A stretch of 64,000 nucleotides of DNA from Actinobacteria bacterium UBA4426. GTDB taxonomy: Bacteria > Actinomycetota > Actinomycetes > S36-B12. Of the stretch, positions 29,872 through 40,315 are shown piece by piece (position 1 is the first letter of the stretch; the number at the start of each line of letters is the position of its first letter). Under the pieces are notes generated by a model. That model made no database searches, was not told where the DNA came from, and saw nothing but the letters and a program-made list of their open reading frames with translations. Both the position numbers and the translations under genes were made by a program. Location of the stretch: NCBI GenBank assembly GCA_002390705.1, contig DGQA01000038.1, positions 1 to 64,000 on the forward strand, written 5' to 3'.

Positions 29872-29887
29872 TGTGACCGACATCACC
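29872..29887. promoter_or_regulatory. CRP-like site TGTGA-N6-TCAC upstream of whiD
   Basis: TGTGACCGACATCACC matches the CRP/GlxR consensus TGTGA-N6-TCACA at nine of ten fixed positions. It is centred about 54 bases before the expected whiD transcription start. CRP control of whiB-family genes is known in mycobacteria (Rv3676 and whiB1). Confidence 0.45.
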
Positions 29888-29897
29888 CCCATTTATA

Positions 29898-29927
29898 TTG
29901 ACCAACCTATGAAACGATTTGTATTCT
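29898..29927 (+). promoter_or_regulatory. Sigma70-type promoter of whiD
   Basis: TTGACC (29898-29903), an 18-base spacer and TATTCT (29922-29927). The predicted start near 29934 leaves a leader of about 27 bases with the AGGAG ribosome site. Confidence 0.55.
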
Positions 29928-29960
29928 TTAGTCCTGGCACCCAATCAACAAGGAGACATC

Positions 29961-30314
29961 ATGGCTGACATATCCCGGCTACCCGGACCCAACGCGGACA
30001 TTTGGGACTGGCAGCTCATTGGCCTGTGCCGTGGCGAAGATCCCAATGTGTTTTTTCACCCTGAAGGCGAGCGTGGCCCAGCCCGCGTCAATCGGGACGC
30101 AGCAGCAAAAGCAATATGCGGAGCCTGCCCCGTCAAGTTGCAGTGCGCCCAGCACGCTCTCGCAGTCAAAGAGCCCTACGGGGTGTGGGGTGGTCTGACC
30201 GAAGACGATCGCGAAGACATCTACGAGGGCCGCTTGGCAGCCAACGCGGCCCTCGGCCTTGAACTCACCGCTGGCGCGATCAGTCCCCCACCTCAGGTTG
30301 CAACTGCATCGTAA
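29961..30314 (+). CDS. whiD: WhiB-family iron-sulfur regulator, WhiD/WhiB3 type
   Basis: 117 residues from ATG 29961, which follows AGGAG by five bases; the upstream in-frame ATG at 29919 lies in the promoter. The four cluster Cys are C23, C53, C56 and C62, and the GVWGG turn is at 74-78. The N-terminus MADISRLPGPNADIWDWQL and FFHPEGERGPAR are nearly those of Streptomyces WhiD, which controls spore maturation; WhiB3 is the mycobacterial counterpart, tied to redox and sigma-factor partnership. Function here is by homology. A long hairpin separates it from convergent groEL. Confidence 0.93.
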   Translation: MADISRLPGPNADIWDWQLIGLCRGEDPNVFFHPEGERGPARVNRDAAAKAICGACPVKLQCAQHALAVKEPYGVWGGLTEDDREDIYEGRLAANAALGLELTAGAISPPPQVATAS

Positions 30315-30324
30315 TCATCCATTC

Positions 30325-30368
30325 ATAAGTAAGGGCAGGACCGGAAATCCGGTCCCGCCCTTACTTAT
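30325..30368. terminator. Long hairpin between convergent whiD and groEL
   Basis: ATAAGTAAGGGC (30325-30336) pairs with 30357-30368, one A/C mismatch follows, then GGACCGG pairs with CCGGTCC around an AAAT loop. About 19 pairs in all. Position between two convergent gene ends makes a bidirectional terminator likely; neither strand has a clear U-tract after the stem. Confidence 0.75.
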
Positions 30369-30390
30369 ATGAAAAAACGTTAACGACTCA

Positions 30391-32022
<1,632 letters not shown>

Positions 32023-32144
32023 TCAGTTAGCTAGCGGAAAATCTCTTATAGAGTCTTTTATTGCGGTGAGCCCCGCGGCTCCCAAAGGATTCGCGGGGCT
32101 CACCAAACAATCAAGCATCAAGCGCGAAAAGTTGATTCGAAGAT

Positions 32145-32444
32145 TTACTTCTCAACGATTGCAAGCACGTCGCGAGCAGAAAGCAGCAAGTACTCCTGGC
32201 CGTCATACTTCACTTCGGTGCCGCCGTACTTGCTATAAATGACAACATCGTTGACCTTGATGTCCAAGGGGATGCGCTTATCGCCATCTTCATCAAAACG
32301 ACCTGGTCCCACTGCGAGGACCTTGCCCTCTTGGGGCTTTTCCTTCGCCGTGTCAGGGATAACAAGTCCTGAGGCGGTCGTTTGCTCCGCTTCCAGCGTT
32401 TGTACCAAAATGCGATCTTCTAGGGGCTTAATGGAAACCGACAC
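32145..32444 (-). CDS. groES: Co-chaperonin GroES
   Basis: 99 residues; caps the GroEL chamber. The sequence runs from [23 protein letters not shown], through the mobile loop region at about 18-32, to the conserved [17 protein letters not shown] and [14 protein letters not shown]. Start is GTG at 32444 with GGAGGA eight bases upstream. It heads the groES-groEL1 operon, with a strong promoter flanked by two CIRCE operators, so heat-shock control by HrcA is expected. Confidence 0.97.
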   Translation of the reverse strand: MSVSIKPLEDRILVQTLEAEQTTASGLVIPDTAKEKPQEGKVLAVGPGRFDEDGDKRIPLDIKVNDVVIYSKYGGTEVKYDGQEYLLLSARDVLAIVEK

Positions 32445-32529
32445 GGTTTATTCCTCCGGCTCGTGGGCGCCAGCCCGGAAGCTGGTCGCGATTACGAATA
32501 ATTGGGTCTTATCTCATTGGTTCTTAGAG

Positions 32530-32556
32530 TTAGCACTCACATGGTGAGAGTGCCAA
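32530..32556. promoter_or_regulatory. CIRCE operator 1 (downstream of the groES promoter)
   Basis: TTAGCACTC, nine bases, GAGTGCCAA: the HrcA binding site with one changed base in the second arm. It covers the expected transcription start of groES (near 32553). Confidence 0.9.
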
Positions 32557-32560
32557 ACGA

Positions 32561-32589
32561 ATATTACGCAACAGTTAGCACTCTGTCAA
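32561..32589 (-). promoter_or_regulatory. Near-consensus promoter of groES-groEL1
   Basis: On the minus strand TTGACA (32589-32584), exactly 17 bases, then TAATAT (32566-32561). The -35 box lies in the central gap of CIRCE 2 and the start point falls in CIRCE 1. Confidence 0.88.
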
Positions 32590-32601
32590 ACCGAGTGCCA
32601 G
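32575..32601. promoter_or_regulatory. CIRCE operator 2 (over the groES -35 box)
   Basis: TTAGCACTC, nine bases, GAGTGCCAG: two changed positions in the second arm. It lies between groES and the divergent methyltransferase gene, 20 bases from the latter's -10 box, and could affect both. Confidence 0.85.
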
Positions 32602-32620
32602 CACACGCGTCCTGAACCCC

Positions 32621-32626
32621 TAGTCT
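32621..32626 (+). promoter_or_regulatory. Candidate leaderless -10 box of the THUMP-like methyltransferase gene
   Basis: TAGTCT ends six bases before the GTG at 32633. No ribosome site is present. Its -35 region would overlap the edge of CIRCE 2. Confidence 0.45.
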
Positions 32627-32632
32627 TGAACC

Positions 32633-33805
32633 GTGAGCCACCTTCCCAATGAGGAGTTGATCTCTGCGGCAGCGGGTGAACTGGGCCAAGCGGGAGCCAG
32701 CGAACTGGGGGTAATCGCCTCCCTGCGTGCCCAAGGCCATGAGCCTGAGGCGGTAAGGGCAGCTATCGAACAGTGTGAACTGCGCTCAAAAGCTGGCATT
32801 GCCTGGAAGCCCGGAGGGCAGACCCGCCAGCATTGGTTGCTCACCCGAGACGGGCTTGAACAGGCCAGCCATCCACTAGTTGCCCAGTTCCATGCCAATT
32901 TGATCGTTCAAAGCGGGGTAAACCACGTTATTGATCTCACGGCAGGTCTTGGCAGCGACAGCGCTGCTTTCATCGAAGCCGGTCTGCGCGTTACAGCACT
33001 CGAGCGCCACCCCGACACTGCCGCGTTCCTCGCACACAATGTGCCAGAAGCGACCGTATTGACCCGTGACTGCACCGAGGTTGATTTCGCTCACTACCTG
33101 GCCGCCCAGTACACAATATTTATTGACCCAGCGCGGCGCGTGGGATCTCGCACAGCAGATGGTGCCCGCGCCCTGCCCGAACGCGACCCCGAACGCTGGT
33201 CCCCGTCCCTGTCCTTTGTCACAGCTCTCGCCGACAGATTCCAGATCTACATGAAAGCCGCCCCTGCATTTGCTCCGCCCCGAGGTTGGGCCTCATTCAT
33301 GATCAGCGTCGACGGGACCCTGATCGAAATGTTCACTACAAATGCGATGACCGGGGTCCACGCGGTGATGATCGATTCACGCACCGAGCAAGCAAATGTC
33401 ATCTCGACTTCCCCAAACCCGACAAAAAGTGTGGCGAACGATATTTGCATTGGTGGCTTTCTCTATGAACTTGATCCAGCAATCACTCGCGCAGGGCTCA
33501 GCCAACAGGTCGCCGGTGAACTGGGTGTGAGTCCTGTCGGTGAAAAGGGGATTTGGCTTTTTGGTACTTCGAGCGTCCCATTTGCCCACGCACGGCAATA
33601 CGAGGTACACGACCACTTCCCGATCAAGGATGTGAAATCTCGGGTGGCGCATTTACCCGGAATCGCAATCAAAACAAAGGACTCACGGCGGGGACTCAAG
33701 GAATTGCGCAAAGCTTCCGGCAAAGGAGATCACAATGATTGGGCGATAGTGGTCCTGGGATCAGGGGCTAGCGAGCTGGCGGTCTTAGTGCAGCGGGAAC
33801 CGTGA
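32633..33805 (+). CDS. THUMP-like-domain SAM-dependent methyltransferase
   Basis: 390 residues. The central part is a class I Rossmann methyltransferase: motif I VIDLTAGLGSDSAAF near residue 100, acidic strand-2 end in ALERHPDTAAFLAHN, and the catalytic-type FIDPARR near 165 in place of NPPY. The C-terminal quarter (about 300-388: GVSPVGEKG, HFPIKDVKSRV, RRGLKELRKASG) matches the THUMP-like domain found in actinobacterial proteins of this kind. Probable RNA methyltransferase; target unknown. Starts with GTG, apparently leaderless, divergent from groES. Confidence 0.85.
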   Translation: MSHLPNEELISAAAGELGQAGASELGVIASLRAQGHEPEAVRAAIEQCELRSKAGIAWKPGGQTRQHWLLTRDGLEQASHPLVAQFHANLIVQSGVNHVIDLTAGLGSDSAAFIEAGLRVTALERHPDTAAFLAHNVPEATVLTRDCTEVDFAHYLAAQYTIFIDPARRVGSRTADGARALPERDPERWSPSLSFVTALADRFQIYMKAAPAFAPPRGWASFMISVDGTLIEMFTTNAMTGVHAVMIDSRTEQANVISTSPNPTKSVANDICIGGFLYELDPAITRAGLSQQVAGELGVSPVGEKGIWLFGTSSVPFAHARQYEVHDHFPIKDVKSRVAHLPGIAIKTKDSRRGLKELRKASGKGDHNDWAIVVLGSGASELAVLVQREP

Positions 33806-33944
33806 GAATTTCGGCGACCATGCTTTCCCGGGGTAGGTAGCCCGCCAAATTCACCAAGGTGAGTCCCGCATCACGGATTTTCTTCACGGCAATTTCATAT
33901 CGCGTATTTACGTGAGGGAAAAATGCATCACATCTATGGATTAG
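33768..33944 (-). pseudogene. Possible gene remnant: open frame with protein-like sequence but no start
   Basis: A 58-codon frame on the minus strand, ending inside the 3' end of the methyltransferase gene. It reads FFPHVNTRYEIAVKKIR and then DAGLTLVNLAGYLPRE, which looks like real protein. An in-frame TGA (33945) closes it upstream; the only start codon upstream of the core is an internal GTG without a ribosome site. I do not recognise the family. It could be the tail of a decayed gene or chance. Confidence 0.25.
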
Positions 33945-34007
33945 TCACAAGCGCACCGTCAGTGTGACCGGAAATCCGGTACCCACATCCGCCCACTGGG
34001 GGTCAGA

Positions 34008-35042
34008 CTAGAAATGAACTCGATCAACTGCCAATGTCGACGTGACGGGAAAGTCCACTGGCGAAGGGGCCGCCCCAATTCGGACCAGATGTGAGCCCAA
34101 CGCCGCAACCATAGCTCCATTATCGGTACACAACCCTGCACTTGGCACCCGTAATTCGATCCCTGCGACAGCACAACGCTCTGCCGCTAAAGCGCGCAAG
34201 CGTGAATTAGCCGCCACTCCCCCCGCAATCACCAAGTGCGGGGCGTCTTGGGCAACAGCAGCCATGACCGCTTTGCTGGTCAAGATATCTGCAATCGCCT
34301 CCTGCACCGATGCGGCAACGTCTGGAACCGAAATCGTGTTACCCGCCCGCTGTTGTTCTTTGACCCACCGGGCCACAGCAGTCTTAAGTCCAGAGAATGA
34401 AAAATTAAAGGCGTGAACCGGATCTGTTCGAAGGGCCCGTGGGAAATCAATCGAATCGCGATCACCACTTTGGGCTGCTTGGTCAATCATGGGTCCGCCA
34501 GGAAATGGCAATCCGAGTAGCCGCGCAACCTTGTCGAATGCCTCTCCAGCCGCGTCATCAAGTGTGTGGCCAAGTGCCTCAAAGTTTCCATCACTTACGC
34601 TTATTAAGGATGAATGACCGCCGGACACCAACAATCCAACTACGGGTTCAGGAAGGGGTCCGTGTTCAAGCTCATCCACCATCACATGCGCTGCCAAATG
34701 ATTGACACCAAAAATCGGTATACCCAGTCCCAAGGCGATCGCCTTAGCAGATGCAACCCCAACAATCAGCGCACCGACCAGACCGGGGCCTGCAGTGACC
34801 GCTACTGCATCAATATCTGACATAGAAATTCTTGCCTGTGAACAGGCAAGATCAATTGTGGGCAACATCGCTTCCAGATGAGCCCGGCTAGCCACCTCGG
34901 GAACTACTCCACCAAATCGGGCGTGCTCCGGGGCACTTGATGCCAAGGCATTAGCCAAAAGATCTCTACCGCGAACAATCCCAATCCCTGTTTCATCACA
35001 TGAAGTCTCAATGCCAAGAATTAATGGTTCATCAGAACTCAT
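34008..35042 (-). CDS. tsaD: tRNA N6-threonylcarbamoyladenosine transferase TsaD
   Basis: 344 residues; transfers threonylcarbamoyl to A37 of ANN-decoding tRNAs, with TsaB and TsaE encoded just upstream. Kae1/ASKHA fold: [16 protein letters not shown] near residue 8, iron/zinc ligands in [10 protein letters not shown] near 110, [10 protein letters not shown] near 138, and [16 protein letters not shown] near 275. Starts within the last bases of rimI (ATGA overlap). Last gene of the tsaE-tsaB-rimI-tsaD run; the following 200 bases hold only a possible remnant. Confidence 0.96.
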   Translation of the reverse strand: MSSDEPLILGIETSCDETGIGIVRGRDLLANALASSAPEHARFGGVVPEVASRAHLEAMLPTIDLACSQARISMSDIDAVAVTAGPGLVGALIVGVASAKAIALGLGIPIFGVNHLAAHVMVDELEHGPLPEPVVGLLVSGGHSSLISVSDGNFEALGHTLDDAAGEAFDKVARLLGLPFPGGPMIDQAAQSGDRDSIDFPRALRTDPVHAFNFSFSGLKTAVARWVKEQQRAGNTISVPDVAASVQEAIADILTSKAVMAAVAQDAPHLVIAGGVAANSRLRALAAERCAVAGIELRVPSAGLCTDNGAMVAALGSHLVRIGAAPSPVDFPVTSTLAVDRVHF

Positions 35043-35503
35043 GGGGAACTCTCGCGATCATCGCGACGCAGAATCACGGCATCAGTTCCGTCGGGGTAGT
35101 ACTTAGCCCGCTTGCTAATCTCCACAAAGCCAAATGATGAATACATGGAAAGCGCACTCGTATTATCACTGCGTACCTCAAGAAAAATATAGGTCACACC
35201 CAAATCACGCGAAAGATCAACCAATTGATCAAGTAACTTTCGACCGATGCCTTGTCTTTGAAAGGAATCTGAAATAGCAATTGTCTGAATGTCCGCATCG
35301 TTACCGGAGATACTGAGCCCCGCATACCCGCACAGTTCACCGGCACTCTCGACAACAAAATAGTGATTATGAAGCTGGGCTAACTCCCGCCACCATTGGT
35401 CAATTGACCAAGGGTCCCGCGGGAACAGTGCCTGCTCGAGTGCGTCGACCGCGTCAATATCCCACCAGCGCATAGACCGAACCTCAATTACTGAAGTCGT
35501 CAT
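35039..35503 (-). CDS. rimI: Ribosomal-protein-alanine N-acetyltransferase-like GNAT enzyme
   Basis: 154 residues with a GNAT fold: acetyl-CoA loop [14 protein letters not shown] near residue 80, and the strand/helix [19 protein letters not shown] near 108-126. In the RimI family this enzyme acetylates the N-terminus of S18 or related proteins. It lies between tsaB and tsaD, as in many bacteria, with four-base overlaps on both sides. Confidence 0.92.
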   Translation of the reverse strand: MTTSVIEVRSMRWWDIDAVDALEQALFPRDPWSIDQWWRELAQLHNHYFVVESAGELCGYAGLSISGNDADIQTIAISDSFQRQGIGRKLLDQLVDLSRDLGVTYIFLEVRSDNTSALSMYSSFGFVEISKRAKYYPDGTDAVILRRDDRESSP

Positions 35504-36096
35504 AAGGAGACCGGGGCACTCGGCTGAGCATCAGCTTCTCGCAAATACATGGGAGAAACTTCGTGGCGGTCTCCACGTTCAGCACGCGCCGCGATATCAA
35601 TCGCGTGGGGCAACACCCCACTGATCAAAGGAATACTCAGGTCAGCAGCCAAAGATGTAACCGTCTGGATGCTCTCAACCCTTGGACCCGAGAGCCTGTT
35701 TCCGCGACCGTCAAATCTTGCCCAGTAATACTCCTTGCGGCGAGCATCTGTTGCTGCAATAAATTCACTCCCGGGTGCAACGAGAGTCTCGCGAATAATT
35801 AAGTTGGCAGCGGCATCTAAGGAACACACACCGGTTACCGGTACCGACCATGCTGCCGACAGCCCTTGCGCAAAAGCAATTCCCACTCGCAACCCCGTGA
35901 ATGGACCGGGACCAATCCCGCACGCAATCAGTTCGGGTAGGTAATGTGCATCGAGACTTAGTTGTGTGAACAAAGATCCGATTGCTTCAACATGCCCGCG
36001 AGCATCGTTATGACTCGCCATCGAAATTGCTGTGCCTGAGTCAACAAGCGCGATAGAACTCAATGCCGTTGACGTGTCTACCGCAAGGATCATCAT
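35500..36096 (-). CDS. tsaB: tRNA t6A biosynthesis protein TsaB
   Basis: 198 residues; the non-catalytic ASKHA partner that dimerises with TsaD. Seen: MMILAVDTSTALSSIAL at the start and CGIGPGPFTGLRVGIAFAQGL near residue 60, the family hallmark. The rest of the C-terminal half is divergent, as usual. Starts in the last four bases of tsaE. Confidence 0.93.
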   Translation of the reverse strand: MMILAVDTSTALSSIALVDSGTAISMASHNDARGHVEAIGSLFTQLSLDAHYLPELIACGIGPGPFTGLRVGIAFAQGLSAAWSVPVTGVCSLDAAANLIIRETLVAPGSEFIAATDARRKEYYWARFDGRGNRLSGPRVESIQTVTSLAADLSIPLISGVLPHAIDIAARAERGDRHEVSPMYLREADAQPSAPVSL

Positions 36097-36572
36097 GCGA
36101 GCACCGGTTCAATCCGCCCTAAGAACAATTCACCCAAAGCAGACACGGCAGAGAAACCAACCGTATGCTCAGAGTCAATGCACATTTCGACTACGCAATC
36201 TCCAAACTCACCTGCCCAAGGAATCCCCCACTCAACTAATGTCAGCGAGTTCTGAGCATCAAGTTCAGACCAGAGGTCAAGTAGTTGATCGGCCGCACCC
36301 ACCCGATACACATCAAGATGCAGTAGCCCGAGGCTGGCAACTGGCGGATAGTACTTGCTCATAACGAATGTTGGGCTGGTTATCGGTTCAGTGATTCCTA
36401 GGCCACGGGCGACTCCTTGGGCGAACGTGGTTTTGCCAGCTCCCAACTCGCCGGTGAGAATCAACACGTCACCACCGCGAGCCACCCCCGCAATTGATTC
36501 ACCCAAAGCTTGCATGTCCTGGGCTGATTCAATCTTCACGGTGGTCAAGTCTTTCAATGACTCGATCAACAA
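36093..36572 (-). CDS. tsaE: tRNA t6A biosynthesis ATPase TsaE
   Basis: 159 residues; ATPase that regenerates the TsaBD complex. P-loop GELGAGKTTFAQGVARGLG near residue 40, then SPTFVMSKYY and the LVEWG motif near 112. The given start overlaps the hydrolase gene by 44 bases; a GTG at 36539 or ATG at 36515 are alternatives and would cut the overlap, so the exact start is uncertain. Confidence 0.92.
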   Translation of the reverse strand: MLIESLKDLTTVKIESAQDMQALGESIAGVARGGDVLILTGELGAGKTTFAQGVARGLGITEPITSPTFVMSKYYPPVASLGLLHLDVYRVGAADQLLDLWSELDAQNSLTLVEWGIPWAGEFGDCVVEMCIDSEHTVGFSAVSALGELFLGRIEPVLA

Positions 36573-37605
36573 ATCCAGCCAACAACTCGTTTACTTCCTT
36601 ATGCCGCTCAATCGTCACCATGTGGCCACTTTCAGCGAATACAACAAACTCGGCACCCGGAACCCGCTCAATGATCGCCTCGCTCATGGCCGGCGGCACC
36701 ACGCGGTCGGATTCACCAGTAATCACTAAAGTGTCCACCTGTTGCAGTGGCTCAAGTGATTCGAGTGTGTTGTGTTCATAGATATTTGGCAAGAATTTAA
36801 CCAAAATATTGAAATCGGTTGACGAAATCATGTCGGCGACAAAATCAACGGAATTGATCGGAGCAACCGATCCAAATGAATACAGGCGAGTGATGAGCAG
36901 GCCCAAATCTGTTTTGCTCCACCGTGAGTGCGAAAGCGCAACCCCACCTTTTGCTATCGCAACAGCGACACCGGGAACGAGACTTTGCACAACACGGGAG
37001 ATCGGTGTGGGCAAACCCAGACTTGATGTAGCAACCGATGTGGCTGAACTTGAAATTAGTCCGACCCCAATTACCTGCGCACCAAAAATCTCCGGGTGCT
37101 GTTCGACCAAAGCCAAAATAGACATGCCACCCATGGAATGCCCAATCAGGATTACAGGGTCATCGGGTGCAAGCTGATTGATCACCGAATGCAAATCCCG
37201 ACCCAGTTGGCTAATGCTGTAATCCTGGGACGCTGCACCGGTGGCGCCGATTGATTCGCCATGTCCCCTTTGGTCGTAGAACACCAAGGTCGCCCGGTTG
37301 CGTATAGCAAGTCGTTGGTAGTACCAGAAATTGCGATTCAGAGCGAAACCGTGTGGTAGCACGATTGTGACCCGAGAGCCAGGGAGTCGATCAACCTCGC
37401 CAACCAGTACCGCGCCGTCCGAAGTGGCAACTTCGACCCGATCTCCGTGCAACGAATAAAACTCCGCCAAATCAACGTCACTACTCGGCGTAGCGCTCAG
37501 CCGCATGACGAGTCGCTCTGCGGTAGCCCCAGCAGCAGCGCCGAGGGCCACGGCGCCGAGTGAGAGCGCAGCACGCCCCGCTACCTTGCCAAAATCAACA
37601 GCCAC
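36529..37605 (-). CDS. Alpha/beta hydrolase with N-terminal membrane anchor
   Basis: 358 residues. A hydrophobic segment near residues 8-27 may anchor it. The hydrolase core has the nucleophile elbow GHSMGG near 149, the oxyanion HGF near 84, Asp in TGESDRVVPP near 308 and His in ESGHMV near 335. Short GTG-started gene with no specific substrate indicated. It sits between alr and tsaE, a position common for such hydrolases in actinobacteria. Confidence 0.85.
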   Translation of the reverse strand: MAVDFGKVAGRAALSLGAVALGAAAGATAERLVMRLSATPSSDVDLAEFYSLHGDRVEVATSDGAVLVGEVDRLPGSRVTIVLPHGFALNRNFWYYQRLAIRNRATLVFYDQRGHGESIGATGAASQDYSISQLGRDLHSVINQLAPDDPVILIGHSMGGMSILALVEQHPEIFGAQVIGVGLISSSATSVATSSLGLPTPISRVVQSLVPGVAVAIAKGGVALSHSRWSKTDLGLLITRLYSFGSVAPINSVDFVADMISSTDFNILVKFLPNIYEHNTLESLEPLQQVDTLVITGESDRVVPPAMSEAIIERVPGAEFVVFAESGHMVTIERHKEVNELLAGFVDRVIERLDHRED

Positions 37606-37680
37606 CTGTGCGCTTCACCCCCTAGCGTCATAATTCGAGTTTATTGAATCGAATCGCCCTATCGAATCACATTCACGCGT

Positions 37681-38835
37681 TCACAGGTGAACCCGTGGTA
37701 TCCGCGCACCTAATCGGGTTACTATTTCGTAACCGAGGCTTCCATACGCCAGGCCCCACTGATCCGCAGTCCATTCACCATGAGCACCCGGACCGAACAC
37801 GTACACCTCAGCACCCGCAGACACCTCAGCACCCAAATCCGTGCAATCGACTACAAACTGATCCATTGCGATGGTTCCCACTTGCGGGGCTATTTTTCCG
37901 CCGATCGCAACTCCCACCCGATTACTCGCATTGCGCGGGATTCCATCGGCATAACCCACCGGCACCAACCCCACCTGTGTCTCCCGCTTGGCAATCCAGG
38001 TATGTGAGTAAGACACGCCCGCTCCCGCAGATACTTTCTTCAGCGAACTTATCCGCGCAACCACGGTCATCGCCGGGATTAATCCCAACTGCTCAGACCC
38101 TGCGCGCTCGGCATTGGGCGAGAGGCCATACATCCCAATTCCCACGCGTACCAGATTGAAGCGTGAATCCGGATGCCACAATGCCCCCGCCGTGTTAGCA
38201 AGATGCACAAATTCAGGCTCAATGCCGACAGCTGCAAAATCGTCTAAAGCAGCGACGAACACTGACCTTTGGGCAGAAACTGATTTACTGGACAACACAA
38301 GATCAGGGTCATCAGCACTCGCCAAGTGGCTCCACACCCCGCGAACGCAGATAGTTCCTTCGCCTATCAAAGTCGTCAACTCGCTAATTAGTGCACCCAA
38401 ATCGGTAGGGGAAACGCCATTTCGACTTAAACCAGTGTCGATTTTGACGTGAATATTCGCACAAGTATTCGCATCACGAGCTGCTGTGGCAATCTCAAGT
38501 AACTCCCGCAAACTAGAAACAGACAAGTCCACATCGGCACCGACACACTCGGAAAGTGTGGGGTCACCTGGTGTGCTCAACCAACACAATAACTTTCCCG
38601 TATCTCCCGCAGCCCGCAGAGCCATCGCTTCCGAAGGCAATGCAACACCCAACCAGGTCACCCCATGGGAGCGCAGCAATGGCGCGACAACGTCGGCCCC
38701 GTGGCCATAGGCGTCGGCTTTGACAACCGCCATTGCGTCTACTCCAGATGTCGCTCGAAGGGTGTCGTAATTGCCTAGGATTGCCTCACCGCTCACCTGC
38801 GCCCACGCCCGGTCACCAGCATGTGGATTAAACAT
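37681..38835 (-). CDS. alr: Alanine racemase
   Basis: 384 residues from ATG 38835. PLP enzyme making D-alanine for peptidoglycan. PLP-lysine motif AVVKADAYGHGA near residue 38, catalytic Tyr in SYSHTW near 275, and a C-terminal beta domain ending LGYEIVTRLGARIPRVHL. The frame stays open further upstream (to 39084), but that part is nnr read in another frame; MFNPHAGDRAWAQVS is the family start. It overlaps nnr by eight bases. Confidence 0.95.
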   Translation of the reverse strand: MFNPHAGDRAWAQVSGEAILGNYDTLRATSGVDAMAVVKADAYGHGADVVAPLLRSHGVTWLGVALPSEAMALRAAGDTGKLLCWLSTPGDPTLSECVGADVDLSVSSLRELLEIATAARDANTCANIHVKIDTGLSRNGVSPTDLGALISELTTLIGEGTICVRGVWSHLASADDPDLVLSSKSVSAQRSVFVAALDDFAAVGIEPEFVHLANTAGALWHPDSRFNLVRVGIGMYGLSPNAERAGSEQLGLIPAMTVVARISSLKKVSAGAGVSYSHTWIAKRETQVGLVPVGYADGIPRNASNRVGVAIGGKIAPQVGTIAMDQFVVDCTDLGAEVSAGAEVYVFGPGAHGEWTADQWGLAYGSLGYEIVTRLGARIPRVHL

Positions 38836-40315
38836 TGCCCAACACCTCCCCCACCATCTTTCCGATATCAGCCGCGGTCGGGTTCGCCACGTGTGCTTCG
38901 GCAAGACGCCCCGCCCTCGAGTGAATCCAGACAGCGGCTGCCACCACGGACACAGGGTCAACGAGAGTGAGATCATTCCCAGCCAGAAACCCACCAATAA
39001 TTCCGGACAAGACGTCACCTGAGCCGGCCGTACCCAGAGCTGGGCTTGCCCCAATGTCCACGAAAGCACGCCCAGTCGGGCCAATCACGAGAGTCCGGGG
39101 AGCCTTTGCGACAACAATCGCATTCAATTCACGTGCCGCCGCCCGCACCGAGTCCACGTCCCAGTCCCAGCCGGAGTCATCCTCGCGAGGAAAGAGCTGA
39201 CGGAACTCACCAATATGTGGAGTCACAACCGTAACCCCTGACCGAGTAACAACCGCCGCACGTAAGTGTGGTGAACCCGCCAACGAGCTCAATGCTCCAG
39301 CATCTAACACGAGTGGGCGTGGGCCGCCGAGAACGTGAAGCAAAAATGTGTGCTCGAGATCACGACCAGAAAATCCAGGACCAATTGCCCAACCGGTAAT
39401 CCGCGGGGAATCCGAGTCCACCGCAATCACATGAGGGCTCGATTCAAGAATTAGATTGCGATCAACAAAATTCTCACGCAGCATGACCATACCGACCCCA
39501 CTGTGTTCTGCGCCAAGAACCGTTAGGGCCGCTGCACCCGGAAAACTGGGAGAACCAGCAGCAATCCCCACTACCCCGCGGGAATACTTGTACGAGTCAA
39601 AATTGTGCGAAGGGGCTAACTGGGCAACTTCACGATTCCCCAATACCTGGAGTACCGGATCACCCTCAAATTCTAAATCCAAATCAACCACCTTAATCGC
39701 GCCGGCAAATTCTGCGCCCGGCACAAGTACCAATCCCGGTGTGATTGCGCCAAAAGTAAATGTGACATCTGCGTGAACACATGCATCGGCACTACATTTA
39801 CCACTATTTGCGTCAACTCCACTTGGCATGTCCACCGCAACTACCAGCGCCGAGTGATTAATAAAGCGGGCTAACTCAAGATCCACGGGGCGCGAACTAC
39901 CCAACCCGGCGATACCGTCAATGATGAGGTCAAATTTACCAATAAGTGAATCAATGAGACGTCCGCCGGCGCCAAGGCAAGCAACTAGTCCTGCTTCGTG
40001 ACAAGTGTGGGGAACCACGCGATACACCCGAACGCACACCCCGCGAGCGGCCAGTAGCGCTCCAGCAAAGAGTGCATCTCCACCGTTATTACCTGGACCA
40101 GCCAACACCAACACTGAGGTTCCATACACCCCACCACATGATTCGCGCAACATAGCGGCGCAACCGACGCTCAAGGAAAACGCGGCCCGTTGCATGAGTT
40201 CGCCGGGGGCGGTAGCGGAGAATGCTTGCTCTTCAGCCTTCCGGATCTGGGTCACGGAATAGACCGGAGAGCCAATTTCGTTCGTCGCTAGATCCAAAGT
40301 CATTTGATTACTCAA
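38828..40315 (-). CDS. nnr: Bifunctional NAD(P)H-hydrate repair enzyme (epimerase/dehydratase)
   Basis: 495 residues. N-terminal YjeF_N epimerase (VYSVTQIRKAEEQAF near 18; AGPGNNGGDALFAG near 72), which interconverts R/S NAD(P)HX. C-terminal ribokinase-like dehydratase (VVTPHIGEFRQLF near 375; the catalytic GTAGSGDVLSGIIGG near 442), which restores NAD(P)H using ADP. The fusion of both halves is common in bacteria. Eight-base overlaps with glmS and alr on each side show a tight operon. Confidence 0.94.
   Translation of the reverse strand: MSNQMTLDLATNEIGSPVYSVTQIRKAEEQAFSATAPGELMQRAAFSLSVGCAAMLRESCGGVYGTSVLVLAGPGNNGGDALFAGALLAARGVCVRVYRVVPHTCHEAGLVACLGAGGRLIDSLIGKFDLIIDGIAGLGSSRPVDLELARFINHSALVVAVDMPSGVDANSGKCSADACVHADVTFTFGAITPGLVLVPGAEFAGAIKVVDLDLEFEGDPVLQVLGNREVAQLAPSHNFDSYKYSRGVVGIAAGSPSFPGAAALTVLGAEHSGVGMVMLRENFVDRNLILESSPHVIAVDSDSPRITGWAIGPGFSGRDLEHTFLLHVLGGPRPLVLDAGALSSLAGSPHLRAAVVTRSGVTVVTPHIGEFRQLFPREDDSGWDWDVDSVRAAARELNAIVVAKAPRTLVIGPTGRAFVDIGASPALGTAGSGDVLSGIIGGFLAGNDLTLVDPVSVVAAAVWIHSRAGRLAEAHVANPTAADIGKMVGEVLGNV

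Noticed and set aside
37644..38159. 171-codon plus-strand frame opposite alr
   Set aside because: Composition (Pro/His/Arg-rich, no motifs) is that of an antisense shadow; alr on the other strand is certain.
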